Shown: piece after piece, positions 8,588-18,226 of the stretch
How positions within the stretch are numbered: position 1 is the first letter of the stretch
How the letters are laid out: each line of letters begins with the position of its first letter
Assembly: GCA_008000375.1 (NCBI GenBank)
Contig: SMOI01000346.1
Coordinates: 1 to 32,912, forward strand
Source of the DNA: Poteriospumella lacustris
Taxonomy: Eukaryota; Sar; Chrysophyceae; Chromulinales; Dinobryaceae
DNA length: 32,912 nt
Direction: 5' to 3'
Made by a program: the position numbers and the translations under genes
The notes under the pieces: generated by a model
Seen by the model: only the letters and a program-made list of their open reading frames with translations
Databases searched by the model: none
What the model was told of the DNA's origin: nothing

Positions 8588-11333
8588 CCTCTGTGGAGGA
8601 CGGTGTATACACAGCGGAGGACAGTGGGACACGCACTGAGGGCTCCAACGTGTGGACCCTCAGTGCATTGTCTCCGGAGACAGCGGAAGGATGCGCGTCC
8701 GCCGATACGGACAACAACGAGACGGGTTGGAAGTTAATGTGAGAGCTGTGCGGCTGTCGGTTACGGTGGCGGGATCGACGTCGATCGTCAGCGACGATGA
8801 GGTGGAGCCATGAGGAAATGGGCAAGCACCGTTGGTGGAAGCGGCCGGTTCCTGTTCCGGTGGCGGTGCTGTTAAATCCGCCGCAGTTGGTGTGGTGGGG
8901 GCCGCTGAGAGGTGCGATACGGGTGACCGCTCTGGCGTCACCTGTGAAGACGTCTCCGATCGCAGTCCACTGGCGACGGCTAAAGGGGTAACCACCGGAG
9001 CGGTTTCCTCTGTTAACCGTAGTGCGGACTCTGCGGACTGTACAGCGTTGGAGGAGGCGATCGCAGATGATGCGATGGCAGCCGCGGCTGCGACTGTCCG
9101 AGGGGCCGTCGAATCGCGTGGCGATCTGGTGATCTGCCGTCGTTCGGGAGACCGCCGTCTCATAACACGGTATTGTCGCAAAGGGATACGAGGCCTCGCA
9201 TGCGGCGTAGAAGGCACCTGTCGAGGCGGTGGACTTAGCAATGGCGCTGGCGCTGGCGCTGGCGGTGGCGGTGGCGGTGGCGGTGGCGGTGGCGGTGGCG
9301 GTGACGGCGACGGGGGCAGCGACATCGCCTGGCCTGGACGTACCCCACAGGCGAGAGCATCTCGCCCGATCAACCAAGGCCACGCCCAACGGCGTAGCTT
9401 GGGGAGAAGTGCCAAGGGAAACATGTCCGTGATAGTCGCGTCGGGACGCACCTGCCAGGCGCAGAGGTCCTCTCTCTTGGAACGCCTCCTCATGTCGAAA
9501 CAACTGCCACATCGACGTCACTTCCCGCACATCCCACGTAGCCATCGCCCCAAACCGTTCGGTGGCGGCTACACGATCAGTGCGCCACAAGGCAACCGCG
9601 GCCCGTAGACTCGTATTGAAATCCTCCGCCGTGTAGCCCGCGGCAATGATCTCCGCCATCGCATACCCAGCCGAGGTGGCCTCCAGTGCCGTATACCCCG
9701 CCGCGTACAACGCATCGACCTCGTAGCCGGCTTGCCGTGCACTCAAGGCGGTATACCCCGCTGCGTTCAGTTCCTCCGCGGTATACCCACCCGCCTGAGT
9801 ACGTAGGTCCGACGCGCTGAGGCCGGCCTCTTTCAAGTCCGAGGCGGTGTACCCCGCGCCCACCACCTCCGCCACAGTGTATCCCACATCGATCAGATCT
9901 GCGGCCCGGAAGCCCAATGCAGCACATTCCATAGCACTGTACCCGGCGGTGCAAAGCTCGGGAGGTGAGTAGCCAGCCGTGAGCAGGGTCCAGGCGGTGT
10001 GTCCCGCTCGTCGTTGGTCCGAGGCGGTGTACCTAGCGGTGCGCTGGTCGACCACCGTATACCCCGCCACGCACAGTTCCACCGCGTCGTACCCGGCGTC
10101 ATTCATGCGAGCGGCCGTCACACCCGCCAACCTCAGCTCCGAGGCGGTGTAGCCCAACTGTCGCAGTTCTTTCACCGGAAACCCGGCCTCCAGCATCTGT
10201 CGGGCCGTGTACCCCGCGAACCGCAGCTGCAACGAGTCATACCCTCCTGCTGCCGTCAGCACTGCCACCGGTACGCCAGCTTTACGAAGCTCAGAGGCAT
10301 TGTATCCACCCGACAACAACAGAGGAACAGGCACACCGGCAGCTTGCAACGCGGTCAGCGAATAACCCGCCGTAGCGAGCTCCGAGACAGTGCATCCCGC
10401 TTCCGTCAGGGTCCTGGCCGTATACCCCGCCGCGGCCAACTCAGACACTTTGCAGCCCGCCGATTGCAAGTCAACGACCGAGAAGTCGGCCAGTTTCAGT
10501 TCCGCCGCCGTGTAGCCCTGTCGATGGCCCGTCGTATCCCCACTCGTATCGATCAATTGGGACGCGGAGACACCCACAGCTTTCAGATCCGATGGAGACA
10601 GCTGCAGGGCATACAGCGCAGACGATGACGAGGCTGCCTCAGGAGGTTGTGCGAGGAAGTGGTAGTGGTCGTCGTGGTCGTCACTGTAGGAGGCGATCGC
10701 GTCCGTGGACCATCCTCTGGCCACTAGGCGTGCGAGTTTGAAGCGTCGATGTTGATGATATTGCGCAGCTAACACCTGCACACTACGCAACGCGGAAGCG
10801 GCGGGAGCTCCAAAGCATTGCAAGAGTTCGATGGCCTGCGTAAACGCAGTCAGGAGCTCCATGTGACTGTCCGTGGTTGTGATGGTGGTGGTGGTGGTGG
10901 TGGTACGCGATCTCGCCAGCTCTCGACAGTGTTGTAGCATGGCGGTCGATAGACGAGACAGGGCAACCAGATCGATGCCGAGGCTATCCGCCAAGTGCTC
11001 ACGTGGAGGTCGTTGTTGTTCCATTTTCAACGAGCCCTGCCCTTCCCCGTCACCCATCACGTGTCGCAACAGATGGTGCAGGTCGTCTTCGTCGAATTCC
11101 TCTGGGATGGACGGTAGCTTTCGGTCCGCCATGATTTGTAAAATGGTGGGGCGAATACCCAACGCGCATATGCCGAGTAGTCTTCGCAAATAATCCTTTG
11201 CGGTCAGTTCAATGGGAAACTGAAAGAGGCTGCTCGACAAATCCTTTCGCATGGATTCAAAATCTCCCGATGGTTTCTCCTGATAAAGATACGCATTATG
11301 ACCGATTCCTGCTTCTCGAAGAACGTCATCCAT
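7281..11333 (-). CDS. AGYTA-decapeptide and DUF285/BspA repeat protein
   Basis: A 1,350-residue open frame runs from an ATG at 11331-11333 to TAG at 7281-7283. Residues 1-240 form a unique helical N-terminal region of no recognised family, with a Thr run near 145. Residues 245-605 carry roughly 35 decapeptides of the form AGYTAxELxx. Residues 600-620 are the junction helix (EDFNTSLRAAV) entering a DUF285 segment. Near 9470-9477 homology to the neighbouring paralogue jumps to another minus frame, which carries EDLCAW, the Trp-rich helix and then poly-Pro. The main frame becomes convincing again by about 8735. Residues about 620-865 of the single ORF are therefore probably out of frame. Residues 905-920 are (Glu-Gln)n and 1015-1060 are acidic. 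Residues 1090-1345 hold about eight DUF285 repeats (MFxGAxxFNQPLxxWDVSxVxxM), one interrupted by a Gly run. DUF285 repeats form leucine-rich-repeat-like solenoids in known BspA proteins. The role here is unknown. Confidence 0.8.
8547..8588. repeat. (CTCCTG)7 hexanucleotide repeat
   Basis: Seven tandem copies lie in the minus-strand gene and encode alternating Gln-Glu in its main frame. They flank the region where the reading frame appears displaced. Confidence 0.9.
9243..9303. repeat. (GGCGCT)/(GGCGGT) hexanucleotide repeat
   Basis: This is an interrupted GGCGCT then GGCGGT tract of about 10 units. In the main minus frame of the surrounding gene it encodes Ala-Ser and Ala-Thr dipeptides. In the alternative frame, supported by homology just upstream, it encodes Ala-Pro and poly-Pro. 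Slippage here would change protein length without changing frame. Confidence 0.85.
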
Positions 11334-11507
11334 ACTTTGCTTCCTCTCCGGTGTTAGTTTCGGACGGCTCTTTCACAACTTCAACACGAAATGTCCTATC
11401 AATAAAAACTCTGGCAAAGAATACTGGCTCGCTCTCTTCGTCCGTTCCCCAAAACAAACAAACAAAGAAATTTGTTTTGTTTCGTAAGAAACAACCAAAT
11501 GTTATTA

Positions 11508-11852
11508 TTATCTTGAAAGTGATTGATACGCGAGACCCACCAGCGATTTGATCAGAGCTGATAAATAAAAGATGGGCAGGTGTCTTCTCGACAAGTCTTC
11601 TCCCACGTCCTCCTCCTGACTGACCTCCACGACGGAGATTCCGGCGTTGATGTCGGTTTCCCGGAATTCCTCTTGCACACCCCTGTTTTCTGGTATTGAT
11701 CCCCGCATTCTTGTACGACGTCGTATCGTAACCGGTATCAACGTCGTATCGATGGGAGAATTGAGTAGCTCGCTGTATATCTGGTGTATACTTCCCACTG
11801 CTGTGCGGTAGCTGAACATCTCCACTCGCCGCAGGCGAACAGGCCCATCCAT
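11508..11852 (-). CDS. Possible small hypothetical protein, 114 aa
   Basis: A minus ORF runs from an ATG at 11850-11852 to TAA at 11508-11510. It lies about 175 bases upstream of the decapeptide gene and on the same strand. It has ordinary residue composition, with a basic stretch near residues 45-55, an acidic stretch near 70-85 and a hydrophobic C-terminal helix. No family is recognised. The open frame continues upstream of the ATG for about 26 codons to an in-frame TAA, and those residues also look protein-like, so this may be an exon or remnant. Another minus frame overlaps it (to about 12009) and is less protein-like. Support is weak. Confidence 0.3.
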   Translation of the reverse strand: MDGPVRLRRVEMFSYRTAVGSIHQIYSELLNSPIDTTLIPVTIRRRTRMRGSIPENRGVQEEFRETDINAGISVVEVSQEEDVGEDLSRRHLPIFYLSALIKSLVGLAYQSLSR

Positions 11853-12141
11853 CGACAATGGGACGGTCAGGGCGAGACTGGCTAAGTCTGGACAATCGCC
11901 GCATGCATAGTATATCGACCATTAATATGGCAGTTACAAAGCGCATCTGTCGTTCTTGGACAGTCCATCGGACGTACTCGAGGTGCCACGTATGGCAAAG
12001 TGACCGCACACAACATATACCATACTAGTATAGGATAACCATGGTTCATGGTTGTGGGCGCCACCTTTTTCCACGCTATTTCGCTTATTCTTCGCGTCCT
12101 CGAATGTGCCCATGAGAACGACGACACTTCTTTTGCATCTC

Positions 12142-12600
12142 TTACTGCCACCGGTCCACTGACTGCGCGTCGCCTGTGCCGTTCTTGAAGCGCAGGCCGT
12201 CCAGATTCGGCAGGCTCACGTCATTGACACCCACAATGACGACCGTGTACTGTAGGACAAGCTCTAAGTCCAGGGAAACCGTGTCGAAGATACGATCCAC
12301 GTCGGCGATGTCGAACGGATGTTGCGAGAACACTGAGGCGTGACCCGCAGTCCCACGAGTTGTTGATGCTCCAACTCCTCACCACCAAATGTTGGGTGCC
12401 TTCTGGGCAGTAGAGGACCCTTTCCTCCAGCTCCCACACCAGACACGCGAACGCAGAGCCACCATATGGGTGTTTGCGGTCGCATTGGGGAAGGATATCG
12501 GCCACCGTGGTATTGGGGAGGCGATGCGTTTGTGCACGTTGCGGGCGGTCAGCTCCTAGTCTGCAACCACCCGAGTACAGTAGTAGCGTCACCGTTGGCG
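12142..12600 (-). pseudogene. Frame-broken coding remnant, unknown family
   Basis: Three minus-strand pieces in different frames read like ordinary protein and join end to end. The first is about 12530-12375 (VADILPQCDRKH ... CPEGTQHL), the second about 12375-12340 (EELEHQQLVGL), and the third 12333-12142 (FDIADVDRIFDTVSLDLELV ... VDRWQ, then stop). The change of frame suggests two indels or unrecognised small introns. I tried a GTGAGG donor and CTCAG acceptor near 12370 and 12345, but the phase did not fit. No family is recognised. It lies left of the first tandem unit and is not repeated in the others. Confidence 0.3.
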
Positions 12601-12825
12601 TACATGATTGACGGGTGCAATCGCAACCTGTACACACTGCTGGGTCTCCCTATCTTTATGACCCACGACAAATATGTCATACACGCGACAAGTGACAGCT
12701 GCGATCGCACATTGCAAGCCCCGCCAATTGCCATTCCCAAAACTCGTTCAAAATCACATCACGGCAAGGACCAGTGGACAACCAAACTGCGGAACGATCT
12801 ATCGCACTCTTAACGTATCACGGAA

Positions 12826-13305
12826 ATGGCGCACATCAACATGGAAAGAGAACAGATATTTGCTTTGAATGGTGTGCGACAGATCGTTCGGGACGGAGGG
12901 AAGGTGACTCATATCCTCAAGGTCGAAGTGGCTAGACATGTCTCGGCAGAGACAGCAGATCGTCTCCAAACTGCAATCTATAATCATATCGCCAATGTCG
13001 CCATTAACACCATTGTCAATGGTTTACCGGTTACCATCACATGGACCCCAGCTGACGCAGCGTATCCAGCGTACTACCACTTGAATTCGGTGATGTTCTC
13101 TGATGTTGCCATTCACCATCATACCCAAGCGTTGCTTCGACAGTTGATAGATCGTTTGAATCCCGACTTCGACAACGGTTTCACCAATGGCACGATCGGA
13201 GTTGCTCTTCTTGTGTCCCAAGGATTAAAGAGACCAGTGAATATCGTGTCTGGTGGTTTCATCCTTCTGGGTGCCAAGCGCAAGCGGGAGGAAGCAAACA
13301 CCTAA
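12826..13305 (+). CDS. Tandem-family protein, copy 1, 159 aa
   Basis: A complete 159-codon ORF (plus stop) begins with MAHINMEREQIFAL. The family is not recognised. Visible features are an N-terminal strand-like segment (KVTHILKVEVARH), a helix (AETADRLQTAIYNHI), and a strongly conserved aromatic stretch 'TITWTPADAAYPAYY' near residues 70-84. A His cluster follows, then the helix QALLRQLIDRL, the block 'DNGFTNGTIGVALLVS', and a basic nuclear-localisation-like tail (AKRKREE). There is no signal peptide. The ATG start is conserved in copies 1-3. Relative to copy 2 the first half is almost identical, while changes in the second half are frequent and often replace residues. Confidence 0.75.
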   Translation: MAHINMEREQIFALNGVRQIVRDGGKVTHILKVEVARHVSAETADRLQTAIYNHIANVAINTIVNGLPVTITWTPADAAYPAYYHLNSVMFSDVAIHHHTQALLRQLIDRLNPDFDNGFTNGTIGVALLVSQGLKRPVNIVSGGFILLGAKRKREEANT

Positions 13306-14012
13306 TTCGTCGCATTTGATGTATGTAATTTGTCTAATTACACGTGTTACACTGAAGCATGTACAACTTGGTAGCGTGGATTGCGAGTGACGATAACCAT
13401 CCCCAATGCAATCCGTGACCATCGCATGTACGAGGACGGTTGTCCTGCTTGTAGGCGTTGTACAGAGACAGAGATGGTACTGATCGCCTACATTGTGCGC
13501 CTACGGAACTGTACACAACAAGGTCACCGCTATGACCACCACAATGCTCACTTGGCACCAAGCATGTCCACGAGGTACCAAGTACGCTGGTCATAGAAGT
13601 GTGTTGCTCTCATGCGATCGTCGATGTACAGGCCGTCATGAGCCCTTCATGTGTTTCGGGCAATGGGCGTTTCACCGACCAGCCAATCGCAGTGGAGGTT
13701 GATATACGTCGGTATCGTGTGGTGTGTGGTATATTGCGAGTTGGTCAAAGGAGGGAGGAAGCTACTCGATGTCGAGTGTGCCGTTGGCGATCAGAGTGAG
13801 GTTGTGGTGGACCCATCCGCGGGTCATCACTTGTGCGAAGACCAGATGGGGAGGTTAAGGAAGCGCTGTTGTCGACGTTGTGTGCAGGTGAAGGTGCTGC
13901 GCGACCGGTGCCAAGGTGGACACGGCTGAACTCCATCGACGAGTTGGCCAATCTGAGGTCGACTGCGCAGAGGAGTGCTGACAAACATGTCTCGATAAAG
14001 AGACGGACGCAG
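13306..14012. other. Downstream block of unit 1, shared with unit 2
   Basis: About 700 bases here match 15180-15884 almost base for base, with small indels. A plus ORF at about 13651-13929 has an intact counterpart at 15529-15777. I counted roughly four silent and at least twelve replacement differences across it, so it shows no sign of protein constraint. I treat the block as duplicated non-coding DNA, possibly the 3' UTR and spacer of copy 1. Confidence 0.6.
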
Positions 14013-14224
14013 TAAGTTGTTTGTAGATTGTGTATTTCCGGGCCAAGCATTTCATGTCTTTTCAAGTATGTTCACTGGTCCTTCCAGTTGGTGTAAGTGA
14101 GCGACCAGCCGCTCTCTTCCCGTTGAATACTCGTTTCAGGTTCAGAGGGATCACCAATATTGCATGGCTCTTGGGACCATGCACGGACAGTTGATAAATA
14201 GGCAATGGTAGGCGGGTACTACAG
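14013..14224 (+). other. 212-nt intron-like insertion, absent from unit 2
   Basis: Unit 2 has an uninterrupted site GACGCAG/TGCGTG at 15878-15890. In unit 1 the same site is split by 212 bases flanked by CAG on both sides (14010-14012 and 14222-14224). Read from 14012, the insert begins GTAAGT and ends CAG, the form of a spliceosomal intron. It contains a 36-nt segment (14090-14125) also found at 17466-17501. Its host DNA has no supported coding role, so splicing is speculative. Confidence 0.5.
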
Positions 14225-14699
14225 TGCGTGCAATTAGGTTGTGAACCAATGCTTAGTGGTCACACAATGCGAAGTGTGACAACAGCTGCCGCTTGGAACA
14301 CGCCACAGCCAATATCTGTTCCTGTGTTGCATCGAGATGTGTAGGGGTTCGATGCAGACACGAACTTCCAGTTGCATCGTACACTACTTGTGCGAGCATC
14401 ATGTCCGCTCCAATACTTCCTTGCCTGCAACCGCGGGAGTACAGCGTTCGCGTCACCATTCACAGACATGATGAACGGGCACAATCGAAACCTGTACACA
14501 CTGCAAGTCTCAACCCGACAACGACAACGACAAATATGACAAACACGCGACAAGTGACAGCTGCGCTGGTGATCGTCGCACATTGCGTTCCCGGATCCCC
14601 ACCCATTTCCCACAACACGTTTGCAATCACATCAAGGCAAGGACCAGTGGACAACCAAACTGCGGACAATATCGGTGGTACTCTTAACGTATCACGGAA

Positions 14700-15179
14700 A
14701 TGGCGCACATCAATATGGAAGGAGAACAGATATTTGCTTTGAATGGTGTGAACCAGATCGTTCGCGGCGGAGGAAAGGTGACTCATATCCTCAAGGTCGA
14801 AGTGGCTAGACATGTCTCGGCAGAGACAGCAGATCGTCTCCAAACTGCAATCTACAATCACATCGCCAATGTGGCCATTAAAATCATTGGCAATGGTAAA
14901 CCGATTACTGTCACCTGGACACCAGCTGAAGCGGCGTATCCAACCTACTACCACTGTTATTCGGCGACTTTCAATGATGGTGGCGTTCTCCATCATACCC
15001 AAGCGTTGCTTCGACAGTTGATAGATCGTCTGGATCCCGACTTCAACAACGGTTTCACCAATGGTAAATTAGGCGTTGCGCTTCTGGTGTCCAAACCATT
15101 GGCTAAAGAAGTGTATATCGACTCCGGTGGTTTCATCCTTCTGGGTGCCAAAAGCAAGCGGGAGGAAGCAAACACCTAA
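14700..15179 (+). CDS. Tandem-family protein, copy 2, 159 aa
   Basis: A complete ORF of the same length as copy 1, starting MAHINMEGEQIFAL and ending AKSKREEANT. The first 60 residues differ from copy 1 at only a few positions. From about residue 60 onward replacements cluster, while the 'TWTPAEAAYPTYY' core, the RQLIDRLDPDF helix and the 'NGFTNG' turn are kept. The basic tail is weaker than in copy 1 because one Arg is Ser. The function is unknown. The conserved upstream block suggests it carries its own promoter. Confidence 0.75.
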   Translation: MAHINMEGEQIFALNGVNQIVRGGGKVTHILKVEVARHVSAETADRLQTAIYNHIANVAIKIIGNGKPITVTWTPAEAAYPTYYHCYSATFNDGGVLHHTQALLRQLIDRLDPDFNNGFTNGKLGVALLVSKPLAKEVYIDSGGFILLGAKSKREEANT

Positions 15180-16369
15180 TTCGTTGCCTTTGGTTGCATG
15201 TAATTCGCCTAATTACACGTGTTACACTGAAGCATGTACAACTTGGTAGCGTGGATTGCGAAACTACTTGATGACGATAACCATCCCCAATGCAATCCGT
15301 GACCATCGCATGTACGAGGACGGTTGTCCTGCTTGTAGGCGTTGTACAGAGACAGAGATGGTACTGATCGCCTACATTGTGCGCCTACGGAACTGTACAC
15401 AACAAGGTCACCGCTATGACCACCATAATGCTCACTTGGCACCAGGCATGTCCACGAGGTACCAAGTACGCTGGTCATATTTGCGATCGTCGATGTACAG
15501 GCCATGACCCCTTCAGGTCTTTCGGACTATGGACGTTTCATTGAGGTTGATATATGTCGGTATTGTGTGGAGTGTGGTATATGGCGAGTTGGTCAAAGCA
15601 GGGAGGAAGCTACTCGATGTCGAGTGTGCCGTTGGCGATCAGAGTAAGGTTGTGTCGGACCCATCCGCGGGTCACCACTTGTGCGAAGGCCGGATGGGGA
15701 GGGTAAGGAAGCGCTGTTGTCGACGTTGTGTGCAGGTGCCGGTGTTGCGCGACCTGTACCAAGGTCGACACGGCTGAACTCCATTGAAGAGTTGGCCAAT
15801 CTAAGGTCGACTGCGCCGAAGAGGAGTCGACGCAAGTCGAGACGGAGTGCTGACAATCATGTCTCGATAAAAAAAAGGACGCAGTGCGTGCAATTAGTTT
15901 GTTGAACCAATGCTCAGTGGTCACACAATGCGAATTGTGACAACAGCTGCCGTTTGGAACACGCCACGGCCAATGTCTGTTCCTGTGTTGCATCGAGATG
16001 TGTACGGTGTCGATGCAGACATGGGACTCCAGTTGCATCGGACACTAAGCGATACATTCAGGGACGTTTGTGCGAGCATCATGTCACCTCCTTGCCTGCA
16101 ACCGCAGGAGTACAGTGTTCGCGTCACCATTCACAGACATGATGAACGGGTACAGTCAAAACCTGTACACACTGTAGGTCTCAACCCGACGACGACAAGG
16201 CATATGTCATACACGCGACAAGTGACAGCTGCGTTGGTGATCGTCGCACATTGCAAGCCCCGCCCATTGTCATTGGCATTGGCATTCCCACAACTCGTTT
16301 CAAATCAAGTTGAGGGCCAGCTGACAACCGAACAGCGGAAGGATATCCCACTCTTAACGTATCGCGAAA
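15180..16369. other. Spacer between copies 2 and 3
   Basis: It comprises the downstream block shared with unit 1 (to about 15884) and the upstream block shared with units 2 and 4 (about 15890-16369). No supported gene lies within it; the short ORFs are frame shadows that are not preserved between units. Confidence 0.6.
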
Positions 16370-16846
16370 ATGATGCACATTAACATGGAAAGGGACGAGA
16401 TATTTGCGCTGCATGGTGTGCGACAAATCGTTCGCGGTGGAGGAAAGGTGACTCATATTCTCAAAATCAAAGTGTCTAGGCATGTCTCGGCAGAGATAGC
16501 AGATCGTATCCAAACTGCAATCTATAATCATATCGCCAATGTCTCGATAAAAAACATCGTCAATGGTAAACCGATTACCGTCACCTGGACCCCAGCTGAG
16601 GCGGCGTATCCAACATACTACCACTGCAATTCTGTGTGTTTCAATGATGTTGGCGTTCACCAGCACACCAAAGTGTTGCTTCGACAGTTGGTAGATCGTC
16701 TGGATGCGGACTTCGACTACGGTTTCTCCAATGGTACATTGGGATTCGCGCTTCTGGTGTCCAAGCCATTGGGCAGAAAAGTGAATCTCATGTATAATGA
16801 CATCCGTCTGCTACCTCGTGCCAAGCGGGATGAAGCGAAATCCTGA
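16370..16846 (+). CDS. Tandem-family protein, copy 3, 158 aa
   Basis: A complete ORF starting MMHINMERDEIFAL. It shares the fold-defining stretches of copies 1 and 2 (KVTHILKIKV, IQTAIYNHIANVSI, TVTWTPAEAAYPTYY, RQLVDRLDADF, FSNGTLGFALLVSKPLG). The C-terminus differs (VNLMYNDIRLL instead of the SGGFILLG segment) and the basic tail is shorter (AKRDEAKS). It is the most diverged intact copy and, from its downstream DNA, an older duplicate. The function is unknown. An alternative start three bases downstream would give the MHINMER form. Confidence 0.7.
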   Translation: MMHINMERDEIFALHGVRQIVRGGGKVTHILKIKVSRHVSAEIADRIQTAIYNHIANVSIKNIVNGKPITVTWTPAEAAYPTYYHCNSVCFNDVGVHQHTKVLLRQLVDRLDADFDYGFSNGTLGFALLVSKPLGRKVNLMYNDIRLLPRAKRDEAKS

Positions 16847-17505
16847 TTCGTTGCTTTTGATACATGTAATATGCCTAACTGAAATTATTTCACTAAAGCA
16901 TGTACGACTTGGTAGCGTGAGTTGAGGGCAAAAACGCCGGTGAGAACCATCCCCAGTGCATGTGCGCTGACGGTTGTACTGCTTGCAGGAATTGTACAGA
17001 GACTGCACGTCCACGAGATACCGAGCGCGCTTGTCATGAATGCGTGTTGGGCTAATGCGATTGTCAAATCACAGCCCATGGTCCCTTCTCGGGATTCGGA
17101 CACTGGATATCCCCCGGAAGCGCCTGGCAAGAAACAGTGACCATGTTTAGCCAGCCGTTAAACACATGGAAGGAGAGTGAAGGCACGGACCAGGTCAAGA
17201 ACTACAATGTCTGCGACACCAAATCGCTCCAACCAATCGTTAGAGACGTGCATCGAGAGTCCGATCAGACCATGTGTGTACCAACTCCGTTAACCATTCG
17301 TTGAACAGCCGGAGAAAGCGTCAGGAGAGGCTCTTGGGGGGGGCGTTGGCAACGCCGTTTTGGTCAACCAATCGGTAGACAAAAGGTAGACAAGTGGGAC
17401 ATGTGCGATGTCGCCGATACGGGTTACAAGTTACTTGATTCAACAATTGGACGCGTGATGAGGCTGGTGTAAGTGAGCGAACAGCCGCTCTCTGCCAGTT
17501 GCTCC
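16847..17505. other. Spacer downstream of copy 3
   Basis: 16847-17130 is a diverged version of the downstream block of units 1 and 2. 17131-17460 resembles nothing else in the window and has no protein-like ORF. It includes a G8 run near 17336. 17466-17501 is the 36-nt segment shared with the insertion in unit 1. Confidence 0.5.
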
Positions 17506-17690
17506 TGCCGAAGTCGACGAATTATCGGGCAGTTCGACCTTGAGCCTAATCGCGTGATGGATATCGTCCTGAACTGCTTCGAGCAGCAGCCGCGCAGCCT
17601 GTCGTCCATGGTACTCCTCACGCGCTTCAAGCCCGCGTACATCGTGTACGTCTTGGGCGTCAAGTTCTTTCAGCGTTTCAGCACCACAGG
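17506..17690 (+). pseudogene. THO complex subunit 2 (THO2/THOC2)-like coding fragment
   Basis: A plus-frame stretch of about 55-60 codons reads 'IIGQFDLEPNRVMDIVL' followed by 'NCFEQQ' and then 'YVLGVKFFQRF'. This matches from memory the core of THO2/THOC2, where the segment is of the form IGxFDLDPNRVLDxILExFE followed after a few dozen residues by LGFKFxFYQ. THO2 is the large scaffold of the THO/TREX complex, which couples transcription to mRNA packaging and export. Only this fragment is present. The frame outside it does not resemble the family, and the full protein would be over 1,000 residues. It is most likely a captured exon or gene fragment inside the tandem array. Confidence 0.55.
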
Positions 17691-18226
17691 GATCCTGATC
17701 TCATGTCGAACGTGTTCACCAAACCAGCATAGGTCTGGGACGCGTGTAAGGAGAGTATGGTAGGAGGCTAGTACGTCATGTCATCACCTGGTGGTGTGTG
17801 GTACTGGGAGCTAACGAGCCCTTCCGCGACGACAGCACCGCACTCTCCAGAGGTTGCGACGCCTCGTTCTCGAACCAACGCGTACAATTAGATTGTTGAA
17901 ACAATGATTCCTAGGGGAGGAGTGTCAAGGCAAGCGAAGTGTGAAAACCGCTGCCGCTTTGAACAAGCCACTATGTGATTCATTCAAGCGCGTTAGTATG
18001 CCCGTTATGAGAGGCAGTCAGCAACCCCAAGAGTACAGTATATGCGTCAGTTGCACATACATGATGGACAAGTATGTTCGAAACTTGTACACGGTGAAGT
18101 TCTCGCTTTGACCCAACCCGACGACGAGCTAATTGCAAGCCCCACCCATTACAGAACCACAATTGAATTCAAGTCAAGCGCTAGTGAGATAGGAAGCATA
18201 TATCGCACACTAAACGTATCCAGAAG
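17691..18226. other. Spacer between the THO2-like fragment and copy 4
   Basis: No supported gene. From about 17884 the sequence aligns with the upstream blocks of units 2 and 3 (a CAATTAG landmark, then GCCGCTTT), and from about 18030 with the proximal upstream block common to all copies. Confidence 0.5.

Noticed and set aside
11326-12009. 227-codon minus ORF overlapping the 5' end of the decapeptide gene
   Set aside because: Composition is irregular, it overlaps a better 114-codon frame and the neighbouring gene's start, and no motif is recognisable.
13651-13929. Plus ORF preserved in units 1 and 2 downstream of the 159-residue gene
   Set aside because: Differences between the two copies are mostly replacements with no bias to silent sites, and unit 3 does not keep the frame. 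It is better read as duplicated spacer.
13334-15505. Minus ORFs at 13334-13594 and 15209-15505 that match each other
   Set aside because: They lie in the same recently duplicated spacer, so similarity is expected without coding function. They are low in typical protein character and lack a counterpart in unit 3.
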